Position numbers and translations under genes: made by a program
Shown here: positions 1-12,368 of the stretch, one piece after another
How positions within the stretch are numbered: position 1 is the stretch's first letter
How the letters are laid out: each line of letters begins with the position of its first letter
The notes under the pieces: model-generated
Told to the model about the DNA's origin: nothing
Databases searched by the model: none
What the model saw: the letters and a program-made list of their open reading frames with translations, nothing else
NCBI GenBank assembly: GCA_002245135.1
Contig: NGBS01000333.1
Location: forward strand, 1 to 64,000
Reading direction: 5' to 3'
DNA length: 64,000 nucleotides
DNA from: Proteromonas lacertae
Lineage: Eukaryota; Sar; Bigyra; Opalinata; Proteromonadidae

Positions 1-293
1 GAATATGAAGTAAAATTGATGAGAGTGATTGTAAGATATATAGAAATGTTTAGACGGAAACAAGATCTTCATCATTAGTTGATAATTAAATAATTATAAG
101 TACTTATTTACAAATTATAAAATTGCAGTGAATCTAAATTTAAACATAATCATAATAGTCATTATTAAATAATCATTTACATATACAATTATTACATATA
201 AGTGATGTTATTAAGAGAAAATAAAATTACACCTAAAAAGCATAACGACTATATTATTTAATTGATTTTCTGTTTTAATTTAATAGTTGGTAT
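1..293. other. AT-rich non-coding stretch
   Basis: This stretch is strongly AT-rich with stops in all frames and no recognisable RNA gene. It lies upstream of the pseudokinase-like locus. I see nothing in it that supports a gene. Confidence 0.6.
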
Positions 294-1779
294 ATGGGTA
301 ATAAAACTTCTAAACAATTAGGATTAGGCTTTTAAGTAATTATAAAGTATAGTAGTTATAATTTTTACACTAGATACTGAAAAATTTAGATGCTTCTAAC
401 CACATGAATATATTTCTTGTAAAGAACAGAGAAAATGGTAGAATTGAGAGACTTAAAATGGTAATTTGTGAAAACTTTCCTGATCAAAATGTAGGTTACT
501 TTTATAGTAGGTTAAACATCATTCAATCATTTTGTTCATATTATATAACTCCTTACATTATGATAAGAAGAACCCCAGAATATGTAGTATTTTCAGTTCC
601 AGAATTTGAAACGTCACTATCGAAGGTAAATATTAAGGAGTACTTTAGAGAATTAGACAGATATACGCTTATTTTAGAAATATGTTATGCAACCAAAATA
701 TTACATCATTTTCATGGATTAATAAATGGTAATATAAAACCAAATAATATTCTAATTAGTAAAGATGGGCATTACTATGTTTCTGATTTGTCTTCATATT
801 TATTATATTCTGATACATCAAGTGGCTACCCTTTAAATGTAAATAGTATTGATTATATGCCTCCAGAGATGTTGTATAATCAAGAAATCACCACTAAATC
901 AGATATGTGGAATATTGGAGTTATTATGTATTATATATTCTTTGGAATAACTCCATTTCATGGTAAAAATATAACGGACATTATATTGAATATTAAATTA
1001 TGTTCTTATTCAATGAAACTTATTGGATCAACTGATGAAAGTAGTAAAGTAGAACAAGAAATATTTCAAGAAGAATGTAAAAGAGTATACAAAATAATCC
1101 AGAAATTAATTGTAAAAGATGAAGGTAAAAGAATTAATATTGATGAACTATTTGAAGAAATAAAAAGTATGTACATTGTTTATATTTTTATATATTTTGA
1201 TTAGATGCAAATGGAATAAACGCTATGTCAAACAAAGAAAATGAAAAAAGTGTGAATTTAGATATTCATTTTGCTAAAGATTATAAACACAAAAAACATT
1301 GATATTGATGAAGATGATCCTAAATGTATAACTAATATAAAATATAAGAAATCAACTTGGCCGCATTGCTATACAAACATTAAATGAATGTAAATACAGG
1401 TGTTTATCATATCATATTTCAAGTATTTGTGAGTAGAAAAGAAGGAGGACAATTCTTCTTTGGAGGTACAAATAGTTTAAAATATAAAGGAAATGATATT
1501 ACAGATGGTAAAGGAACGTGTTGTATTTTCTGTTGGTTGGAATGGATCGTTGATTTATGGTAAAAATGGTGATATAATTCAAAAACCTACAGGTTATGCT
1601 AGTGATGGTGAAAAAATATGAACTTATATTTAATTCTAATCATAATAGTTTCAGTATCAAATTTGAAGGATGGAAGAGAAGAAATTCTTTTCAAAAACAT
1701 CAAATATCCCTTAAAAGTATTTGCAATACCTGCCTATTTGGGAGATTCTGTTGAGGTTATTAGTTGTTGGAAGTTGTAA
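294..1779 (+). pseudogene. Decayed pseudokinase-SPRY gene
   Basis: The region from 404 to about 1,200 reads as a protein-kinase fold. A helix precedes a catalytic loop with HGLINGNIKPNN where HRDxKxxN is expected, so the catalytic Asp is replaced; VSDLSS stands where DFG is expected; MPPEM serves as APE and SDMWNIGV as the DxWxxG motif. An upstream ATG at 294 opens with MGNKTSKQ, a possible myristoylation start, but meets TAA before the body. A GTATGT...TTAG intron near 1,169-1,204 leads to a second part, 1,290-1,779, which reads as a SPRY-like domain (VGWNGSLIYGKNGD, then KYPLKVFAIPAYLGDSVEVI). That part is continuous only across about five single-base frame changes (near 1,288, 1,380, 1,525, 1,615 and 1,675). 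The kinase half is open and could still be made as a truncated pseudokinase. Family identity of the kinase is unknown. Confidence 0.6.
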
Positions 1780-1904
1780 GATATGTATATATTATTTAAT
1801 TTATTTAATACACTTTTTATGGTGTTAAAAAACGAAATTACATATTTGTGACATAATGACATTTTGACATTTTAACTGTCATATTTTTATTTTTTCTCTT
1901 TCTG

Positions 1905-2821
1905 ATGAGTAATAAACAGGGAGAGATTAATGAATTATGTGATTGGATTAATGGACTGCCATTGACCAGGGAAATACATTTCTTCATAGGGATATCAGTG
2001 ATGGAGGTATATTGTTTTATTTAGTGAAAATAGTAATTGTTTTCAGAAATAGTTTATTCATATGTTCCAAATATAGTTAGATTTACATAATTATAGTCAA
2101 GCAAATTCAGTAGCTTTAAAGATATACAATTGGAACACTCTTAATCGTAATAATCACCATATATAATAAATAGAAAGAGTATTTTGTCATCTAGGCTTTC
2201 AATTGAGTGATAGTGAGATAAGAGAGCTGTCATCTTCAAATTGCAACGCTTGTGTTAAATTTATAAAACAATTAAAAGAAGCAGTATATTTACAGCTGGA
2301 TATTATTAACTATAGATAAATAATTTTCTTCTAAAAAGCCATCAAATAGAAGTTAGAAACAAACAATTAACAACTCCAAGAAGTAAAGCCAATAGTATTG
2401 CTAATAGTAATAACCAAGATGATTTAAATAATGCACCAACAGTGGATAGTATCAATGTACATAAACGAAGTTCAATAATAAATAATTCAAAATCATTTAA
2501 AAGGTTAGAATCTTTTTATAAATCACCAAAAGCAATAAAAGGAAGAGAAGATACTATATTCATAAAGAATGAAAGAAATGATGATGCAGAATATAGTAAA
2601 GTGGATGATAAAAGAACTTCGATGGTTAATACATCATTACACAAAGATAAACAAATAAAACAATTGATTGACAAGAATTATGTATAATTGATTGTCATAC
2701 TTATATATTTATATAGAAATTGGAGAAAGAAATGGAAAAGTTAAGATCTTTACTAAAACAAAAAGATAATCAAATTGAAGAATTAACTCGACATTTAAAA
2801 AATGCGTCAAAATTAAAGTAA
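1905..2821 (+). CDS. SPEF1/CLAMP-like calponin-homology protein (frame breaks)
   Basis: SPEF1 (CLAMP) proteins bind microtubules of the axoneme and cell cortex through an N-terminal CH domain and a C-terminal coiled coil. Here LCDWINGLPLTR, then HRDISDG, YVPNIV, LHNYSQANS and KIYNWNTLNR follow the family order. The tail KLEKEMEKLRSLLKQKDNQI is a predicted coiled coil that ends at 2,821. GT-AG introns that keep frame include 27 nt (GTAATAATC...AATAG, about 2,145-2,171) and about 33 nt (GTATATTTACAG...CTATAG). Two places in the CH domain, near 1,985 and 2,080, need a one-base shift to keep the homology. Either the gene is damaged or the sequence has errors; coiled-coil exons and intron phases are otherwise intact. 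The ATG at 1,905 gives MSNKQGEINEL directly before the CH domain. Confidence 0.62.
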
Positions 2822-2973
2822 TTTATGTTTTTTATTCATTTTTTAATTTCAGTATTACTCATACTAACAAAAAAACAATATAAACAAAGTTCAACAAGAA
2901 TTTTCATTCATAAATGACTTTTAATTATCTAATTTTTAAACTATATATAAACTGAATATAAACAACAACACAA

Positions 2974-5221
2974 TTATTCTGGTTCCCACATAATAGCTTG
3001 TTCTAATTTACATCTCAGTCTAATATTCTCTTTTGTTAAAATACGAATGTCTTCAATTGCTTCAGCCAATAATCTTCGAGATTCATCCGCTGATGTGTGC
3101 GATCCTTTCAATTGATCTTCATACACTTTAAACATCTCTTTTACCACAGATGCTGATTTATCTCTTTCAATATCAAGAGCTTTTTCATGAGCTGTTTTAA
3201 TTTCTTTTATTTTTCATTAAATTGTTTTTCTGCTTGTGACTTTTCATAGACCAATTTCTGTTTTTGTAGTTTCTCTTCTGCTAATTCTATCTCTAAATCA
3301 TCTATTCTTGATTTATATTGATTGATTTCCCTTTCATATTTCAATTTTTCTCTTCGAACACTCTTTTCAAAATCTTCCTGTAATCTATGTCGTTCTAATT
3401 GTAATGATTTTTCTAAATAAGCATCTCTTTCTATTCTCATTTTTTCTCTTTCTTCATTCTGAATTGCTTCTCTTAAAGCTGCATCACTTGACACTACTGT
3501 TTTCTTCACTTCTAATTGATCTTTCTCTTTTACATATTCTTTTTCTATAACTTCTAATTGATTTTTTGTTTCTTCCAAATCTGACTTTTCATCTAATACG
3601 ACTTGCCTTTGTTTCTTTATAAAGTTACCTGTTTCTTCAAGTTTCTGTTGTATAATCGGCTTTTCTTCTTCTTTACATGTTCCATCTTGTAAGGTTTGTT
3701 CCAAGGCTTGATATATTTTAAATATCTTATCAAAATCAGCTTTTATTTCTTTAAATCTCATTTTTTGTATTTTATATCTTTCTCTCAGTTTTGATCTTGC
3801 TTTCTTCAATTTCTTTAATTTCTTCATTGATTCTTCAGTTTCTTCTTTTATATTATTCATTACTGCTAAAATTGTATTTTCATTCTTCATATTTTGTTTT
3901 CTTTCTTCTTCATACATTTGATGCAATCTCTCTTTCTCTTCCCATGATTTAGATTTGGCTTGTTCAAGATCTGCTATTAAAGCTTCCATCTCTTTCATTT
4001 TCTGTTTTTCTGCTTCGCTCATTTCTTCACCTGCAACCATTGGTTGTCCCTGTTTTTGTAATTGTTCTCTTAACGCTTTGATTTGATCTCTTAATTCTCT
4101 AATTACAGTTTCATTCTTATCTTCATTACGTCTTGTTTCGTTCTTAATCATTTTTGCACGATTGGCAAACTATACACATAAATTAATAATAATAATAATA
4201 TATATACATTTAATGTAGATATTGTTTCTTCATAATTCACTTTAGCAGGTGATATAGCAGCAATCATAATAGTTAAAGCATTACCACCTAATGATGTCTG
4301 TAGCAATCTTGTTAATTTACTGTCTCTGTATGGAATATGTTTATTCTTTTTAGGATCTGTCAAGGCATTTATCACATTACCTAAGGCCGATAATGATTTA
4401 TTAATTGCAGCACCTTCTTTTAGAGTATCACCAGTTGCACCTGTTTTTGCGGCTCTCTCAGATCCTGCTAAATCGACTAAATTTATCTTAGCTTCTAAAG
4501 AAGTTTCTTTTTGAGTATCTCCTTCTATTACTGTTTGCTTTTGATCTACTTTAATAACAAAACAACTGTGACTTCTACTACTTCTATTGTTCATATTAGT
4601 AGAAGCTACTCTTCTTACTTGATTACCTTGTTCGATATATTGGTTTAACTGATCTGCTGAGTTGACTATGAAATGAGATAATCCTTCAACATAAACACCT
4701 AATTTTGGATTTTCTCTGATTGTTAATTTTTCATCTGATAAACATAGCAAATCATTTATTTGTTCATTATAGATTTCTAAGTAAGATACTTCGATTAAAA
4801 ACTTTCTTTCATCGGTTGTAAGGTCTTTGATTCTTTTAAATATATCCATATTCATTCGAGGTATAATACCTAGATCTCCATCATAACCCATCATTGTATG
4901 CGTTTTTCCTGAAGATGTTTGGCCATATGCAAAAATTGTACCATTATAACCATCAAATGCTTTAGTTAACAATGGCAATGCTAGATCATTATAAACCATT
5001 TCTTGTGTAGTATTCATATCATAAGAATGATCAAAAGTATATGTTCTTGGTTGACCTAATATTGATATAAAACATTAAAATATACTAGCTGGATCATCTA
5101 AATTTTTAACGAGTGTTCTAACACCTTCTTCCATATCAATGACTGGTTTTTCGTTTGCATCCTTCTCTTTTTGATTTAGAGGTCTACATCTAACAGCCAC
5201 TTGCACATTTACAGATGTCAT
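2974..5221 (-). CDS. N-terminal motor kinesin (kinesin-3-like)
   Basis: This is a plus-end-type kinesin motor followed by a long coiled coil. The ATG at 5,221 gives MTSVNVQVAVRCRPLNQKEK. P-loop GQTSSGKTHTMMG, switch I NNRSSRSHS, switch II LVDLAGSE and the neck-proximal STLNFANRAK are all present. Two introns restore frame: 30 nt (GTATATTTTAATG...TATTAG, near 5,068-5,097) and 37 nt (near 4,151-4,188), the latter rejoining STLN to FANRAK. Residues after about 380 are charged coiled coil (EAEKQKMKEMEAL and similar). Near 3,207 a TAA interrupts the coil. The next frame continues as KEIKTAHEKALDIERD and ends at 2,974 with IMWEPE; one extra A in the AATGAAAAATAAAAG run would rejoin them. Motor motifs resemble kinesin-3, but no FHA domain is seen, so the subfamily is tentative. 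Confidence 0.88.
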
Positions 5222-5347
5222 AATCTAATAAACACACTCTCTTTTTAAATTAGAAAAAATTTGAGCTGTTATTTTAGGGGCGACTAATATGAGTGCCTAA
5301 ATTTTTAAACCCCAAGAATCGTTTGTTTTTGTTTTGTCTTGATTTCA

Positions 5348-6657
5348 TGGCTAAATTACCAGACGAGGTAGAAAAAGAGTTAAATGATTATATGAAACAA
5401 CATAATATAACAGATTTGTTCAACCATGTGGCTGAAGCTTTACTTTTAGCAAAACCTGAACATCCCGTTAGATTTATATTAGATTATTTAATAAAAGAAT
5501 ATCCAGATCAAGCGTTAGGAGCAGTTATGTGTATGCTTTGTTTGTATTATCATAATAGCACCTGTATTAGCTTCAGAGATAGAAAGAAAAGCCAAAGAAA
5601 CTGAATCCAAAAATAAAACTGTTATACCACCACTGATTGAAGAATCAGTAGCTGAATTAAAGACTATAGAGTATTAATCAATTTATTTTTATTCTACATA
5701 GAGGGTTATCTATTAGAAAACGAAGATCAAGAAGAGCATCAGTATCAGCAGAAACAATGAGTTCATCAGTATATAGTAATAATCTAATAAAAAACTATAG
5801 GAAAAATTAACAACAAAAGATTTAAAAACATATCCAAAATCTCCAATGGATTTAGAATCAATACACAATATATTATCACAGAATATGTATATTTATCCTT
5901 CTATTTATATAGTTTATTTGATAATCTTGATGAAACATCCCGTGAAATCATCGTAGGAGCAATGTTTCCAAAAGAATATAAAAATGGTGAAATCATTATA
6001 AAACAAGGAGATGATGGAGATAATTTCTATTTATTATCAACAGGAGAATGTGAAATATATGTAGAAAGAGATAATAAACCAGTATTGGTGAAGTTATGTC
6101 AAGTTGGTGATTCATTTGGTGAATTAGCTTTGTTATACAACGCTCCAAGAGCAGCAACAGTTGTAGCTAAAGGAGATGTTAAAGTATGGGCTGTTGATAG
6201 AACTACATTCAGAGTAATCTTAATGGAAACAACAGTAAATCAAAGAAAAAAATATAAAACATTTTTAGAAAAAGTACCGTTATTAGAGTCGTTGACTGAA
6301 TATGAAAGATTGACTGTAGCTGATGCTTTGAAGCCAGTTATGTTTAATAAAGGTGAAATTATTATAAAAGAATGTGATAAAGGTGATGCTTTTTATATTA
6401 TTGAAGAAGGAGGTGTTATTTGTACAAAATTAACAAATGGAGTTCAATTAGAAGTAAGCAGAGTTCATAATGGTGAATATTTTGGTGAAATTGCTTTATT
6501 ATCTGATGTACCAAGACAGGCTACAGTTACTGCAATTGAACCAACCAAATGTTTGGAAATTGAGAGAACTACGTTTAATAGAGTAATGGGTCCTTTGACT
6601 GATATTCTTAAGAGGAATATGGAACATTATAAGAAAGTTACTGCTGAATATAAGTAA
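5348..6657 (+). CDS. cAMP-dependent protein kinase regulatory subunit
   Basis: The R subunit holds the PKA catalytic subunit inactive until cyclic nucleotide binds. Order seen: an N-terminal RIIa/DPY30-like dimerisation helix pair (MAKLPDEVEKELNDY...FILDYLIKEYPDQ), an inhibitor segment RKRRSRRASVSAE with the RRxS pattern, then two cyclic-nucleotide-binding domains. Phosphate-binding cassettes are FGELALLYNAPRAATV in domain A and FGEIALLSDVPRQATV in domain B, both keeping the Glu and Arg that contact cyclic nucleotide. Four short introns keep frame, including 5,531-5,558 (28 nt) and 5,671-5,701 (31 nt). The start at 5,348 is chosen because upstream in-frame codons lack an ATG. The RRAS serine suggests a type II, autophosphorylated subunit. 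No catalytic subunit gene is in this window. Confidence 0.92.
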
Positions 6658-6850
6658 GTAGAGTAAATATTATAAATTTTATTAATATTTTATTTTTAAT
6701 ATTCTGTTATTTCTAATTAAAATTGTGATTTTATATATACTATTGTGTTATGTGATATTAATAATGTCTAAATGATGAGATAATTAAATTTTTCTAAATA
6801 AAATAGCAAGCCAAAGTTTGTCAGTCACGTTGATTTTTTATATATTTATT

Positions 6851-7821
6851 ATGAGGAGATTTAAAGGGATTAAAATTATACTAATATGTGCATTGCTTAT
6901 GGTACATACTATCAGATGTGAAACCGATGAAGACTTTGGTACAGAAGAACCAGAAGAGGGTATTGACTTAAATATTTATTATTCGCTTTAGATATATATG
7001 AATCTTATATGAGATGTCAAGAAACTCAAAGATGTCCTATGGCTTACAATAAATATGATGAAGAAACAACAATTGAGACATACTTTTATTCTAGGTTTAG
7101 GGATGGTGTATTAGATCAACCATTTATTTTTTGTGATTTTGAAAATCCACTTGTTGGAACGCATGGATGGAGGAAAACAGATCTGAACGAAAGTCGTATA
7201 TGTTTCATTATTTATACATTTTATATAATAGAATACTATCAAGAAGACATGGATGTATTACATTTCAGTTCTTACGATGATGAACTACCACTTGAAGAAG
7301 AATTAGAAATGCTTGAAGGAACAATCACAATAAATACAGATATCCCAACATTTGTAAGAGATGATGATAATACAGTAATAGAAGGTACATTTTTACAAAC
7401 ACCAATAGCCAATCGTACAGTAGCTGTTTTTAATTTCAAAAATATAATAATTGGTGAAGATGTAACATTGAATGTAAGTGGTAGTTATCCATTAGCAATC
7501 ATTTCTAGAAATAATTTCATATTCAATGGAACAGTAGAAGTACCGCCAGGCAATTTAAGTGGATTTTTAGGAGTGAATGACACTGATTATTACAATAAGT
7601 GGGGTAGAGGTGCAAATCCTACTATGTTTTATTTTTTTACACTATATTTCAGTGTAGAACCTAATCCTGAAGTGCAGTGGATCAATACTACGGTATATAC
7701 AGGCGATGTGTTAAGTGGCACATTTACAATAGATATTGGTAGTGAATGTCATACTGTTCCAATATCATCAAATGCATCAGTAGAAGAACTAAAACAAGCA
7801 ATAGATGAGTATATATATATA

Positions 7822-7873
<52 letters not shown>

Positions 7874-10800
7874 TGTATAGTTGTTCTGATTATTATGGCA
7901 CAGTTACTGTAAATAGAGAAATAAGAGAAAGAGGAATGAACCATTGGACGATTACATTCGATACAGCGATAGGAGATATTCCACAATTAACTATAAACAG
8001 TGATGAATTAAGAGGATATGAACATAATATATTTACAGGGACATATAATGATGGTAATGTTATAAATGGCAGTTATTCATTGATATTCACTGATAAGGAT
8101 GATAATGATATAATTGTAGATGGATTTACTCCCAATATGACAGCTAAAGAGATGGAAGATATGATTATTGATAAAGTTCCCTATATATATAACATTACAA
8201 TAGCTAAATCATGTCCAGATTATTATGAATGTAAAAATGGTTTTTGTGATAGTCAATTAGGTTGTTATTATGGTTGGGGACATAGTTATTACATTACAAT
8301 ACAAACTAAATACGATATTGCTGTTATTGATACTCCTACTGATATTGTAGAGTTATATAATCCAATGAATATCACTGTAGAAAGTGATTTATATGATAGT
8401 AGTAATATAGATGATGAAGTGAATATAACTATAGTGCCATATCATGTTAATAACAAATTTGGTGAATATATCCCTTACAATCTTACAGATATACCATTTG
8501 TCTATTATTATGGAAGTTTTGGTGGTTCTTATGGAGGAAAAGGAGGTGGTATAATAGAATCAGCTCCAATCTATGGTGATAATGATATTAGAGATTTTAG
8601 TGGTGGTTCTAGTGGTGCTTTAGGTACGATTGATTATCACAATATATTCGATGTTCCAATAGAAGAAAGAGCAGGTGGTAGTGGTGGAGGTGCTATTGAA
8701 TTCAGTGCGGTGAATGATTTGTATATATTTGAAACTGCTAAAATTACAGTGAATGGTGAAAATGGTAAAGAGAATAAAGGAAGAGGAAGTGGTGGTGGTT
8801 CTGGTGGTGCTATTGTATTATCAGCTGGTGGTATTGTAGAGAATAAAGGAATATTACAAGCGAATGGTGGAGATGGAGGAAATGGAAGTTTTATTGAATA
8901 TGCTGGTGGAGGTGGTGGAGGTGGTAGAATTACAGTTTATGCACAAAGTTACTTCAACCACAGACCAGATTTAACAGTAGCAAAAGGTGGAAAATCACCC
9001 AATCCACTGTATAATGGTGAAGATGGTGTAGTTTATAAGAATGTGAAATATAATATGAATATAACTATCGATGTAACTGGAACTATGGGAACTAATCACA
9101 GTTTATTAGTTCAAGGAGCTGAAGAGATATTAATCGATCAACCAATGAATTATTCATCATATATAATATCTGGACCACAACATTCATTATTGAATGATAC
9201 TGAAGATAATAATATTGAAGATGGACCAAAACCAACGAGAGTATCATTCTATATGAGAGTAAAATTATTATCTAATCAAACTAATTGGGGTGGTTTCTTT
9301 TGTTTACATAGTAATGAAGTTGATAATACTAGAACATCATCATTATCTTCTAATTTACCAAAATATTTAATGATGATAGGAACAGCTTATGTTGATGGAA
9401 CATTCAGATATGGTGCTAATAATAGAAGAACACCTGCTAATACAGTGAGTTCAACAGCTCCACCAGATTTATCAAAGTTATTATTAGATAATGTTGAAGA
9501 AATGAAATGGTATAGATTTGATTATCTCATTGATTGGGAAAATCATGTATTTGAGATAATGATCGATGGTATAACAAGAGCTTGGGATGTATTTTATGGT
9601 GATTATACTACAACAGTTGGTTTATATAATTTATATCCACTCACTGTATGGTATGATGAGATATTTATTGGTGGTGATCATTTGACTGGTTTTCATAACC
9701 CCAGAATATTTAATGATAAAGATTATCCATATGATCCTATCATTAATACAACTACCTTTACATTTACAGCTTGGGATGTTGAAGATATAGGAAATGAAAC
9801 ATCTTACCATGAAGAAACAGAACATCATTCTCATTTATATAGAAGACAGAAATATCATAGTTGTAGTAATGAATGTAGTGCAACTTGTAATAATTCAATG
9901 ATATGGTTTGATGGACCTCCACATATGAAGTATTTATCAGATATTAAAGATAGAGATGATCAACCATATGGTATATAAATATATTATTATTATTATTATT
10001 ATTTATAGCTCAAAGTACATTTTCAATGGCAAGTGTTATCTATGTTCCTGATAATCAGACAAAGGTTGAGACATATTTAGAGAGATATGTTACTGCTATT
10101 ACTAGTATATTATTATTATTATTATTATTATTGTAATAGATTCAAGTACAAATTCACCCAATCCAAATTCTCAAGGTAAAGTTGGTAGATATTATTGGTA
10201 CAGTAGTCAATATGAAACTCCACTAATTTACACTGATCCATCAGGTGTTGAATATGAATATACACTTCCATTCTATAATAAAACACTCAATAAAACAGAT
10301 ATGAACTTTCATTGAACAGAATATATCAATGTCAATTGTATGTTCATCCACTGACGATTTTATTAATTGGAGATATGAAGGAATAATGTTATATTCAGTA
10401 AATGTAACTGATGATGAAGATGATAGAAAAGGAATGTTAGGTTTTGATAAACCCAAAGTATTATATAATGAGAAGAATGATAATTATGTAATGTGGTTCT
10501 TAGTAGATGATGCTGAACATACTTATGGTGCTAATGGAATAGCTATATCTGATCGACCAAATGGTCCATTCACCTTCTTAAGAACATTTTTACCAGATGG
10601 AAATGAAACTCATGATTCTACAGTTATTAAGAGAAAAGATGGTATTGCTTTCTTAGTTCGAACTTATTATCAAACTTATACATATTGGTTACCAGCTCCA
10701 GTAATGCAACCAATGTGGGAAAGTGTTAAATTACCTCCAAGACCTGATGAAATAAAAGAAGGTGATGATTATAATACTGAATATGATAATGAAAATGGAT

Positions 10801-12180
10801 TTAAATGTCCTGGTTATTTCACTACTTGTGGTATTGATGAGAATTGTAAAGATCCTGAAGTGAATTATGCATTGAATTACCATAGAGCATTTTATAGTCC
10901 TGAATATGATAATCAACATGATATTTATATGCAGAGATGGAGATTAGAAGATAAACGATGGAATATTGCTTATTATAAGAGAGAAACAACTGCTGAAATG
11001 AATTTAAGAGTGAAGAATACATTAGAATGGTTGAAGAATAATACAGATAAAGATTTTGAGGATTATCCAGATCAACCATATATATATAAGAATGGAATAT
11101 GGTATGAAATTGCTGATGTTGAATATAGAGGAAGTATTAGATATATATATAATTATAACAACAACAATGAAGAGGAAGAGGAAGAAAGAATGAATTTATA
11201 TAATGTAAGTGTAGTTGATCGATTTGATGGTTTAATGAATCTTAAAGAAACAGAATCACTTGGTTCTATTATATTCTTTAAATATGATAATAGTAGTAAT
11301 ACAACATTGTCACTAGAAAAACAATCACAAGAGTTAAAAGAAGAATTATATGCAAGTTGCTGTAATAATGAATATGCAACTTGTTGTAGTTTATTTGATG
11401 AAGCAACTCCTACTCTAGAAATAGTAATCAGATTAGTTCATTCATTAATGGTTGATAGTACAGATGATAATAACCATAAATTGTATCTTGATTTCTATGA
11501 TCTAAGTAAAGAAAAACCACCTGTTACAAAGTATATTTATACATTTATATATATATATTATATTATATAGTTATCTACATGTTTGGGATATGAAAAGAGT
11601 GATTTATGGTCAAGGAGATCCATATGGAAGTATTTCAAGAAATGCAAATCCAGATCCATTTGATGGAACATTAATCAGTAGATTCTTAGATCCGAATAGA
11701 ACAGAAAATAGTTGTTGGCATCCTTCTAGTGTTCCTGCTGTAAAAGCTCAAGATTGGAAAGATAATTATTATGATAATAACATAGCTGATAATCCAATTC
11801 ATCCAACTGTTCCAGATAAATTAATAGCACCTGAACATATTGTATTTGAAAGAAGAACGAAGTATATTGCTATTTCACAGTTGACTGATGATTATACTGA
11901 TACATTAGGAGTTGCTTATATATTGGAAGGTGAAACATTAGATGATGAACCATTAGTTGATTTGGTTGAACAATTTGATCCATTTAATTTCAGTACATTA
12001 GTGATTAACCAAAAATCTGATACTAAACAAAGACATTTCCATGGTGATGTTAAGCCTCCGTTTAATTTCACTACTGCTGATGATTGGGAGACTAGATATT
12101 GGCAATATTATGATGAACCTGGTGATAGATGGAATGATACTGTTAATTTTAGAGATCAAATTACAGAAGGACATACATAA
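6851..12180 (+). CDS. Large secreted protein: glycine-rich, LamG-like and GH43-like domains
   Basis: The ATG at 6,851 starts MRRFKGIKIILICALLMVHT, a clear signal peptide. Roughly 1,700 residues follow after removal of about seven introns. From about 8,510 to 8,930 the protein is glycine-rich (GGSYGGKGGG, GSGGGSGGAIVLSAGG, AGGGGGGGRITVYA). From about 9,230 to 9,700 it resembles a concanavalin/LamG fold (WYRFDYLIDWENHVFEIMID). From about 10,140 it resembles the GH43-type five-bladed beta-propeller found in galactan-active enzymes (YYWYSSQY, SSTDDFINWRYEG, DKPKVLYNEKNDNYVMWF, PNGPFTFLRTF). One intron (7,809-7,880) is mostly a TTA microsatellite. A frame change near 10,305 could be a 73-nt intron or a one-base break. 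Many Asn-x-Ser/Thr sites fit secretion. It may bind or cleave a polysaccharide outside the cell or in a vacuole; catalytic acids are not assigned. Confidence 0.72.
7809..7880 (+). repeat. TTA microsatellite forming most of an intron
   Basis: The intron opens GTATATATATAT, continues as about 17 copies of a TTA/ATT triplet (7,821-7,873) and ends TTTGTATAG. Splicing joins GAT GA to T TGT in frame. Similar, shorter triplet runs sit in other introns of this gene, near 9,985 and 10,110. Confidence 0.75.
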
Positions 12181-12368
12181 GTGATTGTTTTTTTTAGATT
12201 TATTTATTTCAACACATATATAGAATATATATAATATAGTTTTTGTTTAATTGGGTTGTTTTAACAAAATCATTCATTTATCTGAAAAGAATAAATATCA
12301 AAATCACTCAATTTAACAAAAAATGAAAATGAATCAAAATAAAAACCAATACAACAATAATAAAACAT

